Assembly (NCBI GenBank): GCA_024138015.1
Contig: JAMXBB010000011.1
Coordinates: 85,747,779 to 85,811,778, forward strand
DNA: 64,000 nucleotides
Direction of reading: 5' to 3'
Source: Lumnitzera littorea
Lineage: Eukaryota > Streptophyta > Magnoliopsida > Myrtales > Combretaceae
Under the pieces are notes generated by a model. It saw only the letters and a program-made list of their open reading frames with translations, had not been told where the DNA came from and did no database searches. Position 1 is the stretch's first letter; each line of letters starts with the position of its first letter. A program made the position numbers and the translations under genes. Shown piece after piece: positions 35,025-46,539 of the stretch.

Positions 35025-36572
35025 AAGTCGACAAAGGACTAAAATTCGTTTGTTTTGTTTTCTAAAAAAGGAAAAAAAAAAAAAAAGGCCCTTCATTTTA
35101 AGATTTCAGGGTTTTGTTGTTTTAATACCAAACTATGCTGTAATCTATGTTTTAGAAGATAAGAGACTGCAGACCTATACACAGTATATTCCATAATGTT
35201 TTTGAGAAATAATATAGTATTAGTATATTTATGGATAAATTAGTAGTAGTAATATGTTTATAGGTCTGTTTTCTCGGTGACAAGATAGTCCTCCTCTCTC
35301 TCTCTCTCTTTCTGTCTAGACTAGTCTTTCTTTTATATATTTTGTTTTTTTTTTCTTCTTGATTTGAAATTTCCAGCTCTTGACGTGTTTTTCGAATTCG
35401 ATATTGGATCTATCATGCTACGTTATACCCACAAATTAAATGCTTTATTATATGAAAGAGAGCATTGAACACATTTACATCCTTCAATTAGGCAGTACAT
35501 TACAAGGCAACGTTTTACTTGTTTTGCTTTATTAGTATAGTAACAGATGCATTCACGTTTGAAAGATAAACATGTTAAAAGTCAGCAATTAATAAAATTA
35601 CTTAAAAATAAAATAAAAATTGTATAAGGCACATATTATTTAACTTCTATGCATCTTTTTACCTAAAATTTTATGATTGGGGTGGTGAAAAGAGTTTGTT
35701 TCATGAATTAATGAGATGCACATTAGATTCTAAAAGTGAAATTGTTGCAATAGTCTTGATATTATTATTTTGTGTTAAAAATTTGTAACATAAAGGGTTT
35801 ATTATGTATAATATCATTATGTTAACGAATTAAAAAAGAAAAGAAATTTTAACAGCAAAAGAGCATATCTAAAAGAGCACAAACACTGAATCGGTAAAAA
35901 AAAAAAAAAAAAAAGACGTATTTTTCTTATCGAGAAATGAGATAATAATGTAGAGACAAAAGAGCGAGAAAAAGTTTGGAGAAAGATGGATTACTTTCTT
36001 GACAAATGAATTTTATTGGAAAGTGATATTAATAATATGCTAAAGCAATTTCATAATGACCATAATTAGAGTAGATAATATTCCTAAAAAGTCGAGCTAA
36101 GATGTAGTTATAATATAAGGTGGTGTTCTTTAGATTACCCTTTTGGTGAATTATTGTTTAAAATAAAAAAGTTAGAATATAAGGTTTTTAAAGTAATTTG
36201 GTCTTAAAAAATTCTAATAAACACTTAAACCATAAAAAAAAAAACTATCTTTGACTTTAATAATATAGATGAAAGAGAGTTTTGGACATGTTGTACATCC
36301 TTCAGTTAGTTAGTACTGTTATAAGGCAACATTTTTCCCTATCCTACTTAAGACTATGATTACTATTAAAAAACTCATTTATAGTTCGTTCATTTCACTG
36401 AATGGAATAAGAAGAGAATGTGATTGGAATTCTTAGGCAATGTAATAAAAATGTAGTACCTATTACTTTGTTTAGTTGGATTAATAAGTAACTTAAGAAT
36501 AGATATACAATAAAATTTTAATGACTAAATTACTTTTGATTCATTTTTTTTTTCAAGTAATTTTAAAGTAAT
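35025..36572. other. Intergenic DNA with CT microsatellite and a separated direct repeat
   Basis: CT microsatellite at about 35291-35310. Two similar segments of about 65 bp (35449-35513 and 36267-36332) share ATGAAAGAGAG, ACATCCTTCA and AAGGCAAC. No gene. Confidence 0.5.
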
Positions 36573-36872
36573 AGGTGATGATAGTGGAAATCGGCTGCAA
36601 GAGCGGAGGCGATGGTAATGGTTGACGGTGGTTGCAAGTGGTGGTGATGGTGGTAGCAGGGGCAGCGATGGTGACAGTAGCGGCAATGGCGGTGACGGTG
36701 GCGGCAATAGCGATGGCGATGGATGATGATAGTGGCAACAGTAACGATGTTAGTGTTGGTGGCATTGACGGTGATGGTCGGTAGTTAACAGTAGTGGTAA
36801 TGGTAGTAGTAGTAGCGGTGGTAGTAGTAGTGATCGATGGTGGTGGTGGTGGTGGTGATGGTGATGGTCATC
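36573..36872 (+). repeat. Degenerate GNN/GGT triplet tract, about 300 bp
   Basis: The plus strand is a run of triplets starting with G (GGT, GAT, GGC, GTA, GCA), ending in a pure GGT run near 36838-36857. The opposite strand is Cys/Pro/Ser/Ala-like low complexity in translation, which creates misleading open frames (36525-36765). It looks like a cryptic microsatellite, not a gene. Confidence 0.8.
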
Positions 36873-37099
36873 GTTAAATTAATATGAAGTTATTTTTCGA
36901 AAAACTGTGAATTTTTGTGAAAAATCGTGATTTTTTGGTTGAATTAAGAAATCTTTATTACTTGATTTTACGTAATAGGGATTTATAAGGAATTGCGATT
37001 CGAAGAAAAAAAACCAAGTGAACGTTATAATAAAGAATAAGAGGGGAATTGAATTTTAATTTCCCTCAAGTGAATGAAGCATTAGAGCTTTTAGACACT
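36873..37099. other. AT-rich intergenic DNA
   Basis: No gene or structured repeat noted. Confidence 0.4.
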
Positions 37100-37107
37100 A
37101 TGTAGAT
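37100..37107. repeat. 8-bp target duplication of the Ac-type hAT element (left, ATGTAGAT)
   Basis: ATGTAGAT is repeated exactly at 38077-38084. Confidence 0.85.
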
Positions 37108-38076
37108 TAGGGATGAGTAGGTAAGAGTATGAGGTTTTACTTACACCCTATCTTATAGATACATGTTTTTAAGTTTTTGTAACTAAAACCTACTTTTGGT
37201 ATATTGGAATTACCTTATACTTTATACCTTGCAGGTTATATATGGTATAGGTATAGGTATAGGTATAGGGTACCTTGTAGAACTTATATCTTTCTTATTT
37301 TTTTTTCTTTTAAAACTTTTGTTGGATACATAATCAATATCAAATAATAACTATATTATCGCTAGACCATCAATAATAGTTTGTATAAATTGCAATATAT
37401 TTTAAATTGAGACAATATAAAACTTTGGTAAGCAAAATAAATAACATTTTTACAGCTCGAAATATTCAACCTTTGGTTAGGTTATATCAATTTTTTTTTT
37501 CAAATCACAAAATAGCATTTTTATCAAACTATAAGATTATTATACATAGAATATAAAAACTATAAGTAAGTAATTTTAATGTGATAAATTAGATAATAAA
37601 TTAAGAACTAAGATATTTTTAAAATTTTACTAAACTAGGATTAGTAAAAAAGGGAGGATGGGAAAAAAAAAAAGATAGTGAAAGAAGAGAGAGGTTTTTA
37701 CTCTAAGAAGAGAGAGGGTTTTACTCAAAGAAGAGGAAGAGGAAGAGGAAGAGGAGAGGTGGACTAAATAATAGATACAAGTAGTGCATAATAATTTACT
37801 ATGAGCTAGATTTTTATTCTTATTTTATTTATGACTAAAAAAGATCAAATATTAATATTTTAATTTCTTAATATTATTTAATTATTAGTATAAAGCGAGT
37901 AAAGATATCATAGTATGCTTCAGAGGGTAGGTTTTAAGGTGAGGCAAGGTACCCTGTATTCATACCCATATCTTACCCTATAGGAATAAATTCCACAAAA
38001 TTAATACCCGAAATTTACTTGGTAGAGAAGGATTAAGGTGAATACCTTGTATAATAGAGTTATCTATTTACCCATA
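37108..38076. mobile_element. Ac/Ds-type hAT non-autonomous element, 969 bp
   Basis: The left end TAGGGATGAG matches the known Ac/Ds-type terminus TAGGGATGA; the right end in reverse complement is TATGGGTAAATAGATAA, matching the left over 12 of 17 positions. A perfect 8-bp duplication ATGTAGAT flanks it, the size made by hAT transposases. Subterminal repeats of GGTATA, GGGTACC and TACCTTG type occur on both sides (about 37200-37290 and 37944-38060), as in plant hAT elements. The interior includes GA-rich runs near 37660-37765 and no transposase frame, so it would depend on a transposase made elsewhere. Confidence 0.82.
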
Positions 38077-38084
38077 ATGTAGAT
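38077..38084. repeat. 8-bp target duplication of the Ac-type hAT element (right, ATGTAGAT)
   Basis: Exact copy of 37100-37107. Confidence 0.85.
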
Positions 38085-41000
38085 ATTTTTAAACAAATTT
38101 TTTCCTTAAAAGATCTCGACTTTTATGCCAATTCCTTGTAATAGGAAAGAATCCCAAAAAATTAGATGCTTATCATCAGGGTTTTTTTTTTTTTTTTTTT
38201 TTATAAACACACTTATACTAGTAGGGCCTCATCGTTTTGTATATTATTGTAATATGGAGTGGACTTCGGACTTTTTGTACTTGTAACTTAAGTCCTTACT
38301 ATTCTTAGATAGTTTTCATTTTAGGAATGATACCATTTTAATGATTTAATGTTCATTCCTACCAAGTCTAAAAATGCCTATAAAGATATTTATGATGGTG
38401 TAAGTACTTTTTTAGATTTAGACTGAAGCTCTTACCTATTATTTTAGTTGATTACGACCAAATGTGTCTTGTTATATATACAAAACCCTCATGTACATTG
38501 TAGTCTTGTAATACTAACAAATTAATTAAATGTGCTATTTCATTTTATAATTTTTACTTGCGTTTCTTCTATTTATAGTTGTCTTTTTATCTTGTGTCAT
38601 GTTGCTTACGGATTTGACCTTCATTGGCCTTCGTTGTGCGAGTTAAACTTACTTAATACTACAGAGATAAGATAATAAGTATTGCATGGTCTATTTGTGT
38701 GTTAGAGAAAGCATTGAATAGTGATACTTGGCATGGGGCATTTTATTAAGTACACTATAATAAAAATGGTCTAATTAGCAAAGACAACAAATATTAATGT
38801 TGCATTTAGTTGATTGGAACGGGATTATTATTTTGTCTTATTATTATAAAGTAGTTATTCTTATTTGGTTTGCAAAAAACTATATAATAAGTAATGTGTA
38901 TTCCTTATTGGCAAATAAATAAATAAGTAATGTCTAATCCTTAAAATGTGAAATAAACGAAAAATTTTTATTACTCCCTTTTCCTGAAGAAATTACTATT
39001 CCTTGCAAAATACAATTTTTATTCTAAAAAATGCCTTGATGATAGAACAGAAAAATATATAAATTGGTATTCCTTTTCACTCTATTTCCATTTAGTAGAC
39101 GAAACATAACCTAATAGATCTTTTAGATATAAGCCTAATTCATAGAGTATCTTTCATGGAGCCACATCACCCGTGTCGTTGCTGCATATATACATATACA
39201 TGTCTAGGGAGAGATGAGCTTACAAGTGAGATACCACAAAAGCGAAAGTTGCTTATACTTTCACCAGAAAGGTTTTTTCTTTTTTCTTTTTAAATTATAT
39301 TATCATTAATAACGCACAACCATATCCATGATAGGATTCATTATTTTCATGCATTGGGAACATCTCAGTTTTTTTTTTTTTTTTTTTCTCTCTTAGGTTT
39401 ACAAATTAATTATCGGAATTATTTAGATTTTGAAAATATTTCGTGATTATTTTCTTTTTTATAATTATAACCCTTAATTATTCCTACAGCATCTCAATTT
39501 AGATTTTGATATATAATGTTTTAAATGATTTGAAACATACTTTTTCTTAGGCTTTGAATGTGTCGTTCTTCTCATTAAAAGTGGACTCGCAAATGCACAC
39601 CTACAAAATTATTAGTCAATTCTAACATATATGAAAACATTTACTTTGTTATGTATTAAAATTTTTAAGTAATGTAGTGTTTTTATAAGTAAATGATGAT
39701 TTCTTTGATGTAGCAATGTAAATGTGATTAACATACTTTAAAGTGCTTTCACGAATACAGTTATAGCAAATTACCACATTTACTTTGTTTCTTCATTTCT
39801 TTTTCCACACTTTTTTTTTCAACATTGTTTATGAATAGTTTTTTTTTCTTTCTTAAATCATTAGTCGTTTATATAATTTGATTTAGTAATTGTATTTTTA
39901 TAAAAAAATCACACATATAATTAATTTATATGTAATTATTTACCATTTTTTAACATTTATAGCATGAATGTAACATCTAATAGTTTGTGCTTTAGATAAT
40001 TGGTTGCTGGCGGATTTTAAATTAGTTCATTTGTAATGATTACCACAAGTGGTTTGATAGCTATGCTATTTTATGACAGATAATAAGTATAAATGTGCCA
40101 AAGTTTTAAAGCCTAATGGTAAAAATATTAATAACTCAAATAAATGGATCTAATTTGAATCTCCTCTCCTTCCATAGTTGTAATACATTGTAATTAGCAA
40201 AAGAAAAAATAATAATGAAGTAAGACAACTGTAAAATGTTAATGTAAGTTGTTGTTTTAGTAGATTTTCCAAATAATTAATTGGCAATATGATTATTTGA
40301 TTCCATTTTCCCATTGTAGTTTGTTTAATAGTTTTATGAAGTATAGAAAACAACTACTAATAGGAATCAACATCTTAGATCCATCACTTGAAGCTGAGCT
40401 AACGGATTTCAAGGCCTAATTCAATATGTTCTAGCTCAAGACCTATTACAGGATGGAGGTTCTTTCAATATTCGAGGCTAGATGCACTTTAACTAACCTA
40501 AATATCGAACATTAATCGTGGCTAAGACAACTTTTAGCCTATTTCAAAACAGCTTGGCAGACCTAGGGGAGTTAGATGACCCGGCTTTAAAACAAATTAA
40601 CTGGCTTTGAGTAAGTCCACTATTGAGCTAAACTGTATACCTACTCAACTTAATCTAAATCAAGTTAGCTAACATTACTTGAACACTTCTATTCAGTACC
40701 GAGTTGCACAATTTGATTGTTGATCTATTAGAGACCCTGAACTTTCATTTCCACTAGAGTATAACCAAACATGCTTGTCTTCATCCTTTATTAAAGCTTC
40801 CACTCAGTGGACGACAAATGTCTATGACGTGTGATTCCATGATAATTTTCTAACAAATTCTTTGTCCTCTTTTGTCCAGTTTATCCCTTTTAAGATGTAT
40901 ACTAGAAATCTCCTGTAACTAACTATTTAACTTGCCCTTTAAGGCCTCTTTTGTATGTAACGGACATTAGCTTGAATATTGGATTTCCTTTTGTCCAAGA

Positions 41001-41090
41001 GCATTTTTCTCTGTTTTCCCTAACTCTTATCTTTTTCTTAGCAAAGAGTAGTCGCGAATGACTTTAATACCCATTTCTGCATTACATTAA
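38085..41090. other. Intergenic DNA, no gene seen
   Basis: AT-rich spacer with poly-T tracts (about 38180-38202, 39370-39387). Open frames are short and without protein-like composition. Confidence 0.5.
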
Positions 41091-41336
41091 GTGTGTATTG
41101 GGCTGTATGGATCGATTGATACGTTATGTCCAATTGGTTGCACCCGGATTTTCCTAACCTTCTCTTTGTTTTGGATTCCCTTTGGTGCATTCTCGTGTAT
41201 CTTAACCTCGAGTGTATATTAGGCTATATGGATCGATTAGTGCATCATATTCAGTTTGTTGCACCCAAATTTTACTAACCTTCCCTTTGTTTTCAATTCC
41301 CCTTGGTGAATGCATTCTCATGTATCCTAACCTTGA
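41091..41336 (+). repeat. Tandem duplication, period about 120 bp
   Basis: GTGTGTATTGGGCTGTATGG starts at 41091 and a diverged copy AGTGTATATTAGGCTATATGG-like starts at 41211. Both units contain GTTGCACCC, CTAACCTT, CCCTTTGTTTT and a closing CTCRTGTATC word. Confidence 0.85.
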
Positions 41337-42301
41337 GAGGTATCAAATATTATTTGTCCTATTAAGAAAGAGTGTAAGGTTAAGACTGTTGTAATCTAAT
41401 AACATTAATACTGATCTTCCAACGGGATAGATTATGTTTGAATTTTCTCTTACACAAGCTGGAAAAAAAAAAGTAGGAAAAAGAAAGAAAGGGTTTTGAG
41501 ATTAATTTATATATGATATTATATGAAGATATAAACCATAATTAGGATGGGAAAAATGCGATCTGAACATTTTAATTTGGTTTAAAGACCGTCCAGCCCA
41601 TATCAAAATTCTTTTTATTACAATTTTTTTTTCTTTTTGTTTTTATCATATCTTATGGTCTAATTCTATATTTCTTGTCAATCTATCATTATTTATGTCA
41701 AAATTAAAGATTGATTTCTCAAATTTGTTTATCCAATCCTATTATAATAAAATACACATATTTTCTCACCTATTTCAAACAAGAGATATTCACCAAGCGA
41801 TAGAAATGCTAGTAGTTTTAAGGTTAAACTAGTTTAAATTTGCTAAAAATTAACAAAGTAGAGAAATAATATCTACATACAATTAAAATGAACATGCAAA
41901 AGCATGACTCAAACTCTTCTACATTAAGATAAAAAATTTAGGGTCAAAACTAAATCATGAAGCATTTACATTGCAAAAAAGTCACTCTGTGTGCTTCATT
42001 TCAATTCATTTTGTGGTTTTGTTCAGTTCAGTTTGTTAACTACTCCTACCTCCATCACAAGTCTCGTGAATTCCAATTACTGTTTCTAAAAACTTCCTAA
42101 TCAGGTATGCGATTTAGATGAAAGTTGCAAATTGCAGAGCAACCAAACTTGCATACGATATGAAAAGCTAAGAAAAATTCTGTATCCAAAAATTTGAACC
42201 ATATGACCGAAATGTACCAAGCTTAAGGACTGATACTGAGTTCCTTGAAAGCACTGAAACAACAGGACATAAGACAAGTACATTCTAAGCAATGCATCAA
42301 T
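41337..42301. other. Intergenic DNA and probable 3' flank of the BTB/NPH3 gene
   Basis: No gene seen. The last few hundred bases before 42302 probably hold the 3' UTR of the minus-strand gene. Confidence 0.4.
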
Positions 42302-44246
42302 TTAGGAATTGCCATATCCATGCCTAGGGTGCACCTTCTTCTTCTTCACATGACAATCACAATTATGCGTGCTGCTAATGCATCCAAACTTCCTCTTTAT
42401 CTCACCCCACATGCTAACTTTAGTTTTCTTATGGCAGCAGCCATGTTCTATTTCCTTCCTCATTATGCAGCATTCTTTCTCAAGTTCCATCACCTTACTG
42501 TTCATCCTTTCCATTTCACTCACTAGCTGTTCCTCGCTGCTGCAGCCTTCTCTCGCCTCTTCTTCTTCCACTTCCTCTTCCTCCCCGTTTTCAATTAGGT
42601 CCACAGAATCGTGTACCTCCTCAGTGATAGCATCTCTCAGCTTGAGCTGTTCGAGAAACAACACCTTTATCACAACCCTCAATGGTAACCTCCCATTTTG
42701 TGCTGCATGCTCACAGGCTTCAGGGGACAGCTTTTGGCAGTCCAGCACACGGCAGACCTCTTCTCTCTCTGATTCTGTCAAGTATTTGTGTTTATCCAAG
42801 TAAATATCAATAGCCCTGTATAATCCATCATGGCGGTTTCCTAATGATGCTGCGGCTAACATCTCTGTTAGGCAAATGAAGGTACTTGCCTCTAAATCCT
42901 CATCGTTAGCTAACTCTGCTAAGAAGTCCTCAATTAAGATAGCCACCCTCATAATTCCTGAAGCATCTGACCGAGCATAACTGTTGTAAAAATGCTTCAG
43001 AATCCTTTTCACACAGCTTATATCATACTTTGTTTCCCTTGCATAGCCATGAAAAGGTATTAAGAGGTCCTCAACGGTTGCTTGATCAAGCTGTTTTCCT
43101 ATCCTAATCTCAATTCCATCTCTACACTCAGAGCTTGCTTCTAACTCAATCGAAAATCTTAGCAATTCAAATAGCCATGCGCATGGAAGGAGTCCATATT
43201 CATTAGGAAGATGTTTCTGTACCGCTTCAATCACTTCACGCTGGGAGCTTCTCACATAAATTGATTCCTTTTGCCCGGTGGAATAAATCCACCTCCTGGC
43301 ATATTGACATAGGGATGATGCTATGGATTCAGGAGGGGCTCCTCGCAAGTTCAAGACTCTGATTGCGGGGTCATAGAACTTCAATGGCAGGATTGTCAAA
43401 TCCTCTAATGGCCAATCAGGGATAAACAACTTCCTCCTTGTGCTTGGCCTATATTTGTCTTCATCATTCTCAGCGCTATCATCAGAATCTGAGTTTCTTA
43501 TTGGCTTTCCAAGTAGGTGAGGATTATCCATTACCTTTGAGACGATAGATTCCAGGCAAGCATTGGCCAATCCAATAAGTACATCTTGTTGCACGACCTT
43601 TTCCGTATGTAAAAGAGTCTTGATTGTTTCATTCCAGCTAGGGAGGATTTTCTCTTGAAAGAAGTTGACAGCTTGCCTGGTTAAATTGTTGCTGCTGCGG
43701 CTTTCAGACATTCCCAAATGAACTGCAAGGCAAATGACAGGAACGATATTTTCATTCGAGAATTTCACTTCAAACCCGTGGCAGAACCTTGCTATGAGCT
43801 CAATGGTTTCTGGATCAGCTGATATGTGATTTAGGAAAGATGAGATTTTCTCATGGGAACTGTCTTCAAATAAAGCAGCCAGTTTGTCCGATTTTGCTGC
43901 TAAAAGTTTCTGAAAAGGAGAAAGAAATAGTTCAAACATACTTGGCTGTATATAAACTTATCCATTGTCATGTAAATTCTGTATAAGGGAGAACATGAGG
44001 GTATGTTGGCTCAAGTATTCTAACCTTGTTTAACATTATCGGTTGCCCGCCAACATGAACTTCAATTTCGGGAGAGGAACTCGATCTGGACAGCCTGGAT
44101 TAAATCGAAAACATGTAACAAATCAGACGGAAAAAGGCAGCTAGATGAATGGTATTTTGTTGCGGATTCATGAGAATTGGTGCACAAGTCAGATTCAAGG
44201 TATCAACTGTTTACCAGGATAATCTCGTGGAATCCTTGTCTGCCAT
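42302..44246 (-). CDS. BTB/POZ-NPH3 (NRL family) protein, three exons
   Basis: Exons on the minus strand: 44246-44215, 44094-44025 and 43909-42302, with GT..AG introns; phases agree and give 569 residues. Residues about 15-110 are the BTB-like part (EIEVHVGGQPIMLNK, then KLLAAKSDKLAALFED, ELIARFCHGFE). The NPH3 domain spans about 189-450, starting DWPLEDLTILPLKFYD and closing with the hallmark LSPEACEHAAQNGRLPLRVV. A run of Glu (about 466-477), a coiled coil (about 484-514) and a Cys/His/Lys-rich tail (CCHKK, CDCHVKKKK) follow. Known NRL proteins act as adaptors of CUL3 ubiquitin ligases and in phototropin or auxin-transport signalling, usually near the plasma membrane; which role applies here is unknown. 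It resembles the At5g17580-like branch, from memory. The frame is open upstream to an ATG at 44354 (36 more residues); 44246 is preferred for its stronger context (AAAATGG). Confidence 0.85.
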
Positions 44247-46008
44247 TTTAATGAACTTCCCACTGCAAATATGCACTTCCCGCTTATTCTGTTCTTCTTT
44301 TATTTCCAACGATTTCTCCCTGAAATCTATCAAACTGAGAGCCAGTTCACTCATCAGAGTATTAACATACTAAATGCAATAGTCAAATATAGCATGTGAA
44401 ATTAAATCAGATAGCTAAATAATCAATCGAATTATCTTCTACATAATCCCGTGGTGGTTTCGTCTACTCTTCCTAAGTGGGATATTGATTTCCAAATATC
44501 AGACCTGGAATATGGCCACCTCAAACTAGAAAATAATTTGACACTAACTGATCCATGCGGCACATCACTCGTAGTGAAGTCTTTCTTCTATTGTTAGATA
44601 GAAGACACTTTTTTTTTGCTAATAGAAAGCATATTGGTTTGGAACATCAAGGTTTCATGTTCATTTCGTGAAAGAAGAAATTTATATGTACAATTGTTAG
44701 TACAATAATCTACAGTACAAGATGGATCAAGTGGAAAATCTACAACAAATGCAAGCATGGCATAATAACAAAATTAAAGAGATACAACATGAATCAGCAT
44801 AACATAATTGTTATATATTTACTTAAATGTATGGTGGAAAATGTCCACGTCCCATTAACTTAGGAGTAAAAGAAGAGAACGAAGTTTTTTGCTTACATGC
44901 AGGCAGAGAAAAAACAGAGGTAGTAGCCAGGTGTATAGACAAGTTACGGTGTTGAGTTTGTGTGTATAGAGAAGAAAGAGAGTGGAACGGTCTTGTTTTC
45001 AAAGTTCAACTATCACATACTATACCCCTCCTAAAGTTTAGGATTCTGTTGTGCTAAGTATCAGATAAATCTTCTCATTTTGATTAAGGTTGTTGGAAGA
45101 TGATTTAAGATTATCCTTTTTTCCTCAATTAAGTATACCAAATGAAATGGTCAAATCATTGAAAAATCATTAATATGTCATTTTCTTTTTTCCTAGGACA
45201 TGCCTTCATACATTTGACATGCACATATATCATATATTTCCTTTTTCTTTTGATTTTTCGGTCAGGTAGGTGCCCCAACGAGCCTTCCTTTATCCTAGTT
45301 CTTGTAAGGTCAAACATGATGAAGTATGTAAATATGATATGTGAAGAAGAATGTAAATATAATCAACTCTAACATAAACTTATCCGAAGAAAATCTTACT
45401 TAGAGAGCTTTGTTCTTCATTTTTCGTTTTATTTATTTAATTATTTATCTCTGGTTAGCTCAGCAATATTCGTTTAATTTGAAAATAAAATAGAAACATC
45501 TTATCGATTTTTGTTTGGGGAAAAAAAAAAAGAAGTCAACTCTTCCAAGTTAAGCTCAATAATTAGTTTAATATCTATAATAATTAAAATGCTAATAAGG
45601 AACAGCGAAATTTAGTAATGTCCACAATGGAATCTAATCAACAGCAAGGAGTAGTCTGGTTGTAGCAATATATAATAAAAAAAAATTAAAAAACCTAATC
45701 AAATAGTTATATGCACACATTGTGGGTGCCGGCACAAGGAAACAATAATACCGAAAGTTTAAAACTATATCTTTGAATATATATATACAAATATATGTAT
45801 ATATGTATATATATACACACTCAAAATCTAAATGAGGATTTATTATTTTGGAAATAAAAGCAAAGCGGGTCCTTTATTGCTATTCAACGATCTCTAGGAA
45901 AACAAGAATAAGATTTTCTTTTCCATTTTTTTTTGAAAAATATTGGTCAATTGAATGTATACTAACCACTTATTAAAACTCATGGTTAGTTAGTACGATG
46001 GAGTGGTT

Positions 46009-46041
<33 letters not shown>

Positions 46042-46539
46042 TTCACCCCAAATGCTGAAGAGGGTGGGCTGAGTCCTAGGGCTCAGTTTTAGTTTAATAC
46101 AACCTATGCGCATGTTTACCTTAATTGGCCAAATATTGTCCCATTTATTAACCCAAAAGAAAATGCATGCTTGACCAATACATACATACATACATGTAAA
46201 TATATATAGAGAGAGAGACACACACACACACATACATACATACAAACATATATAAATATTTACGATTGTTTGTCTTTCTATATTATTATTCTTCACACAG
46301 TTTATGCTTCTATGTAACATGGTATTTGAATGCCCCTGCACAGGGAATTGAGCTTCTATGATGATGTTCTTCTGAAGCAAGATTTATGTTTGCAATTCGA
46401 ACCCGGAGGCTGGAAACATGTAGAATAGACTGTGCATGTTTGAGCTCAATGAAATTGAGATTTATCCAATCGCACCGGACATCTTTCTCTTCCGAGACAT
46501 TTACAGGCCATTATCTTAGAAGTATTAATCAAGAAAATG
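44247..46539. other. Upstream region of the BTB/NPH3 gene and intergenic DNA with microsatellites
   Basis: 44247-44354 is open in phase with the BTB/NPH3 gene and may be 5' UTR or an N-terminal extension. Further out are TA-rich repeats (about 45775-45822), a TC microsatellite plus poly-T (about 46010-46043) and CATA/CA repeats (about 46182-46245). The minus-strand frame at 45973-46380 spans these repeats and is not a gene. Confidence 0.5.

Noticed and set aside
36525..36765. Overlapping minus-strand frames rich in Pro, Ser, Thr and Ala
   Set aside because: Generated by the GNN triplet tract on the opposite strand; low complexity only.
42369..42803. 144-codon plus-strand frame
   Set aside because: Antisense shadow of the acidic and coiled-coil end of the BTB/NPH3 gene.
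45973..46380. 135-codon minus-strand frame
   Set aside because: Composed of microsatellite translation (Cys-Val, Glu-Arg and Ile-Tyr runs) across TC, CA and CATA repeats.
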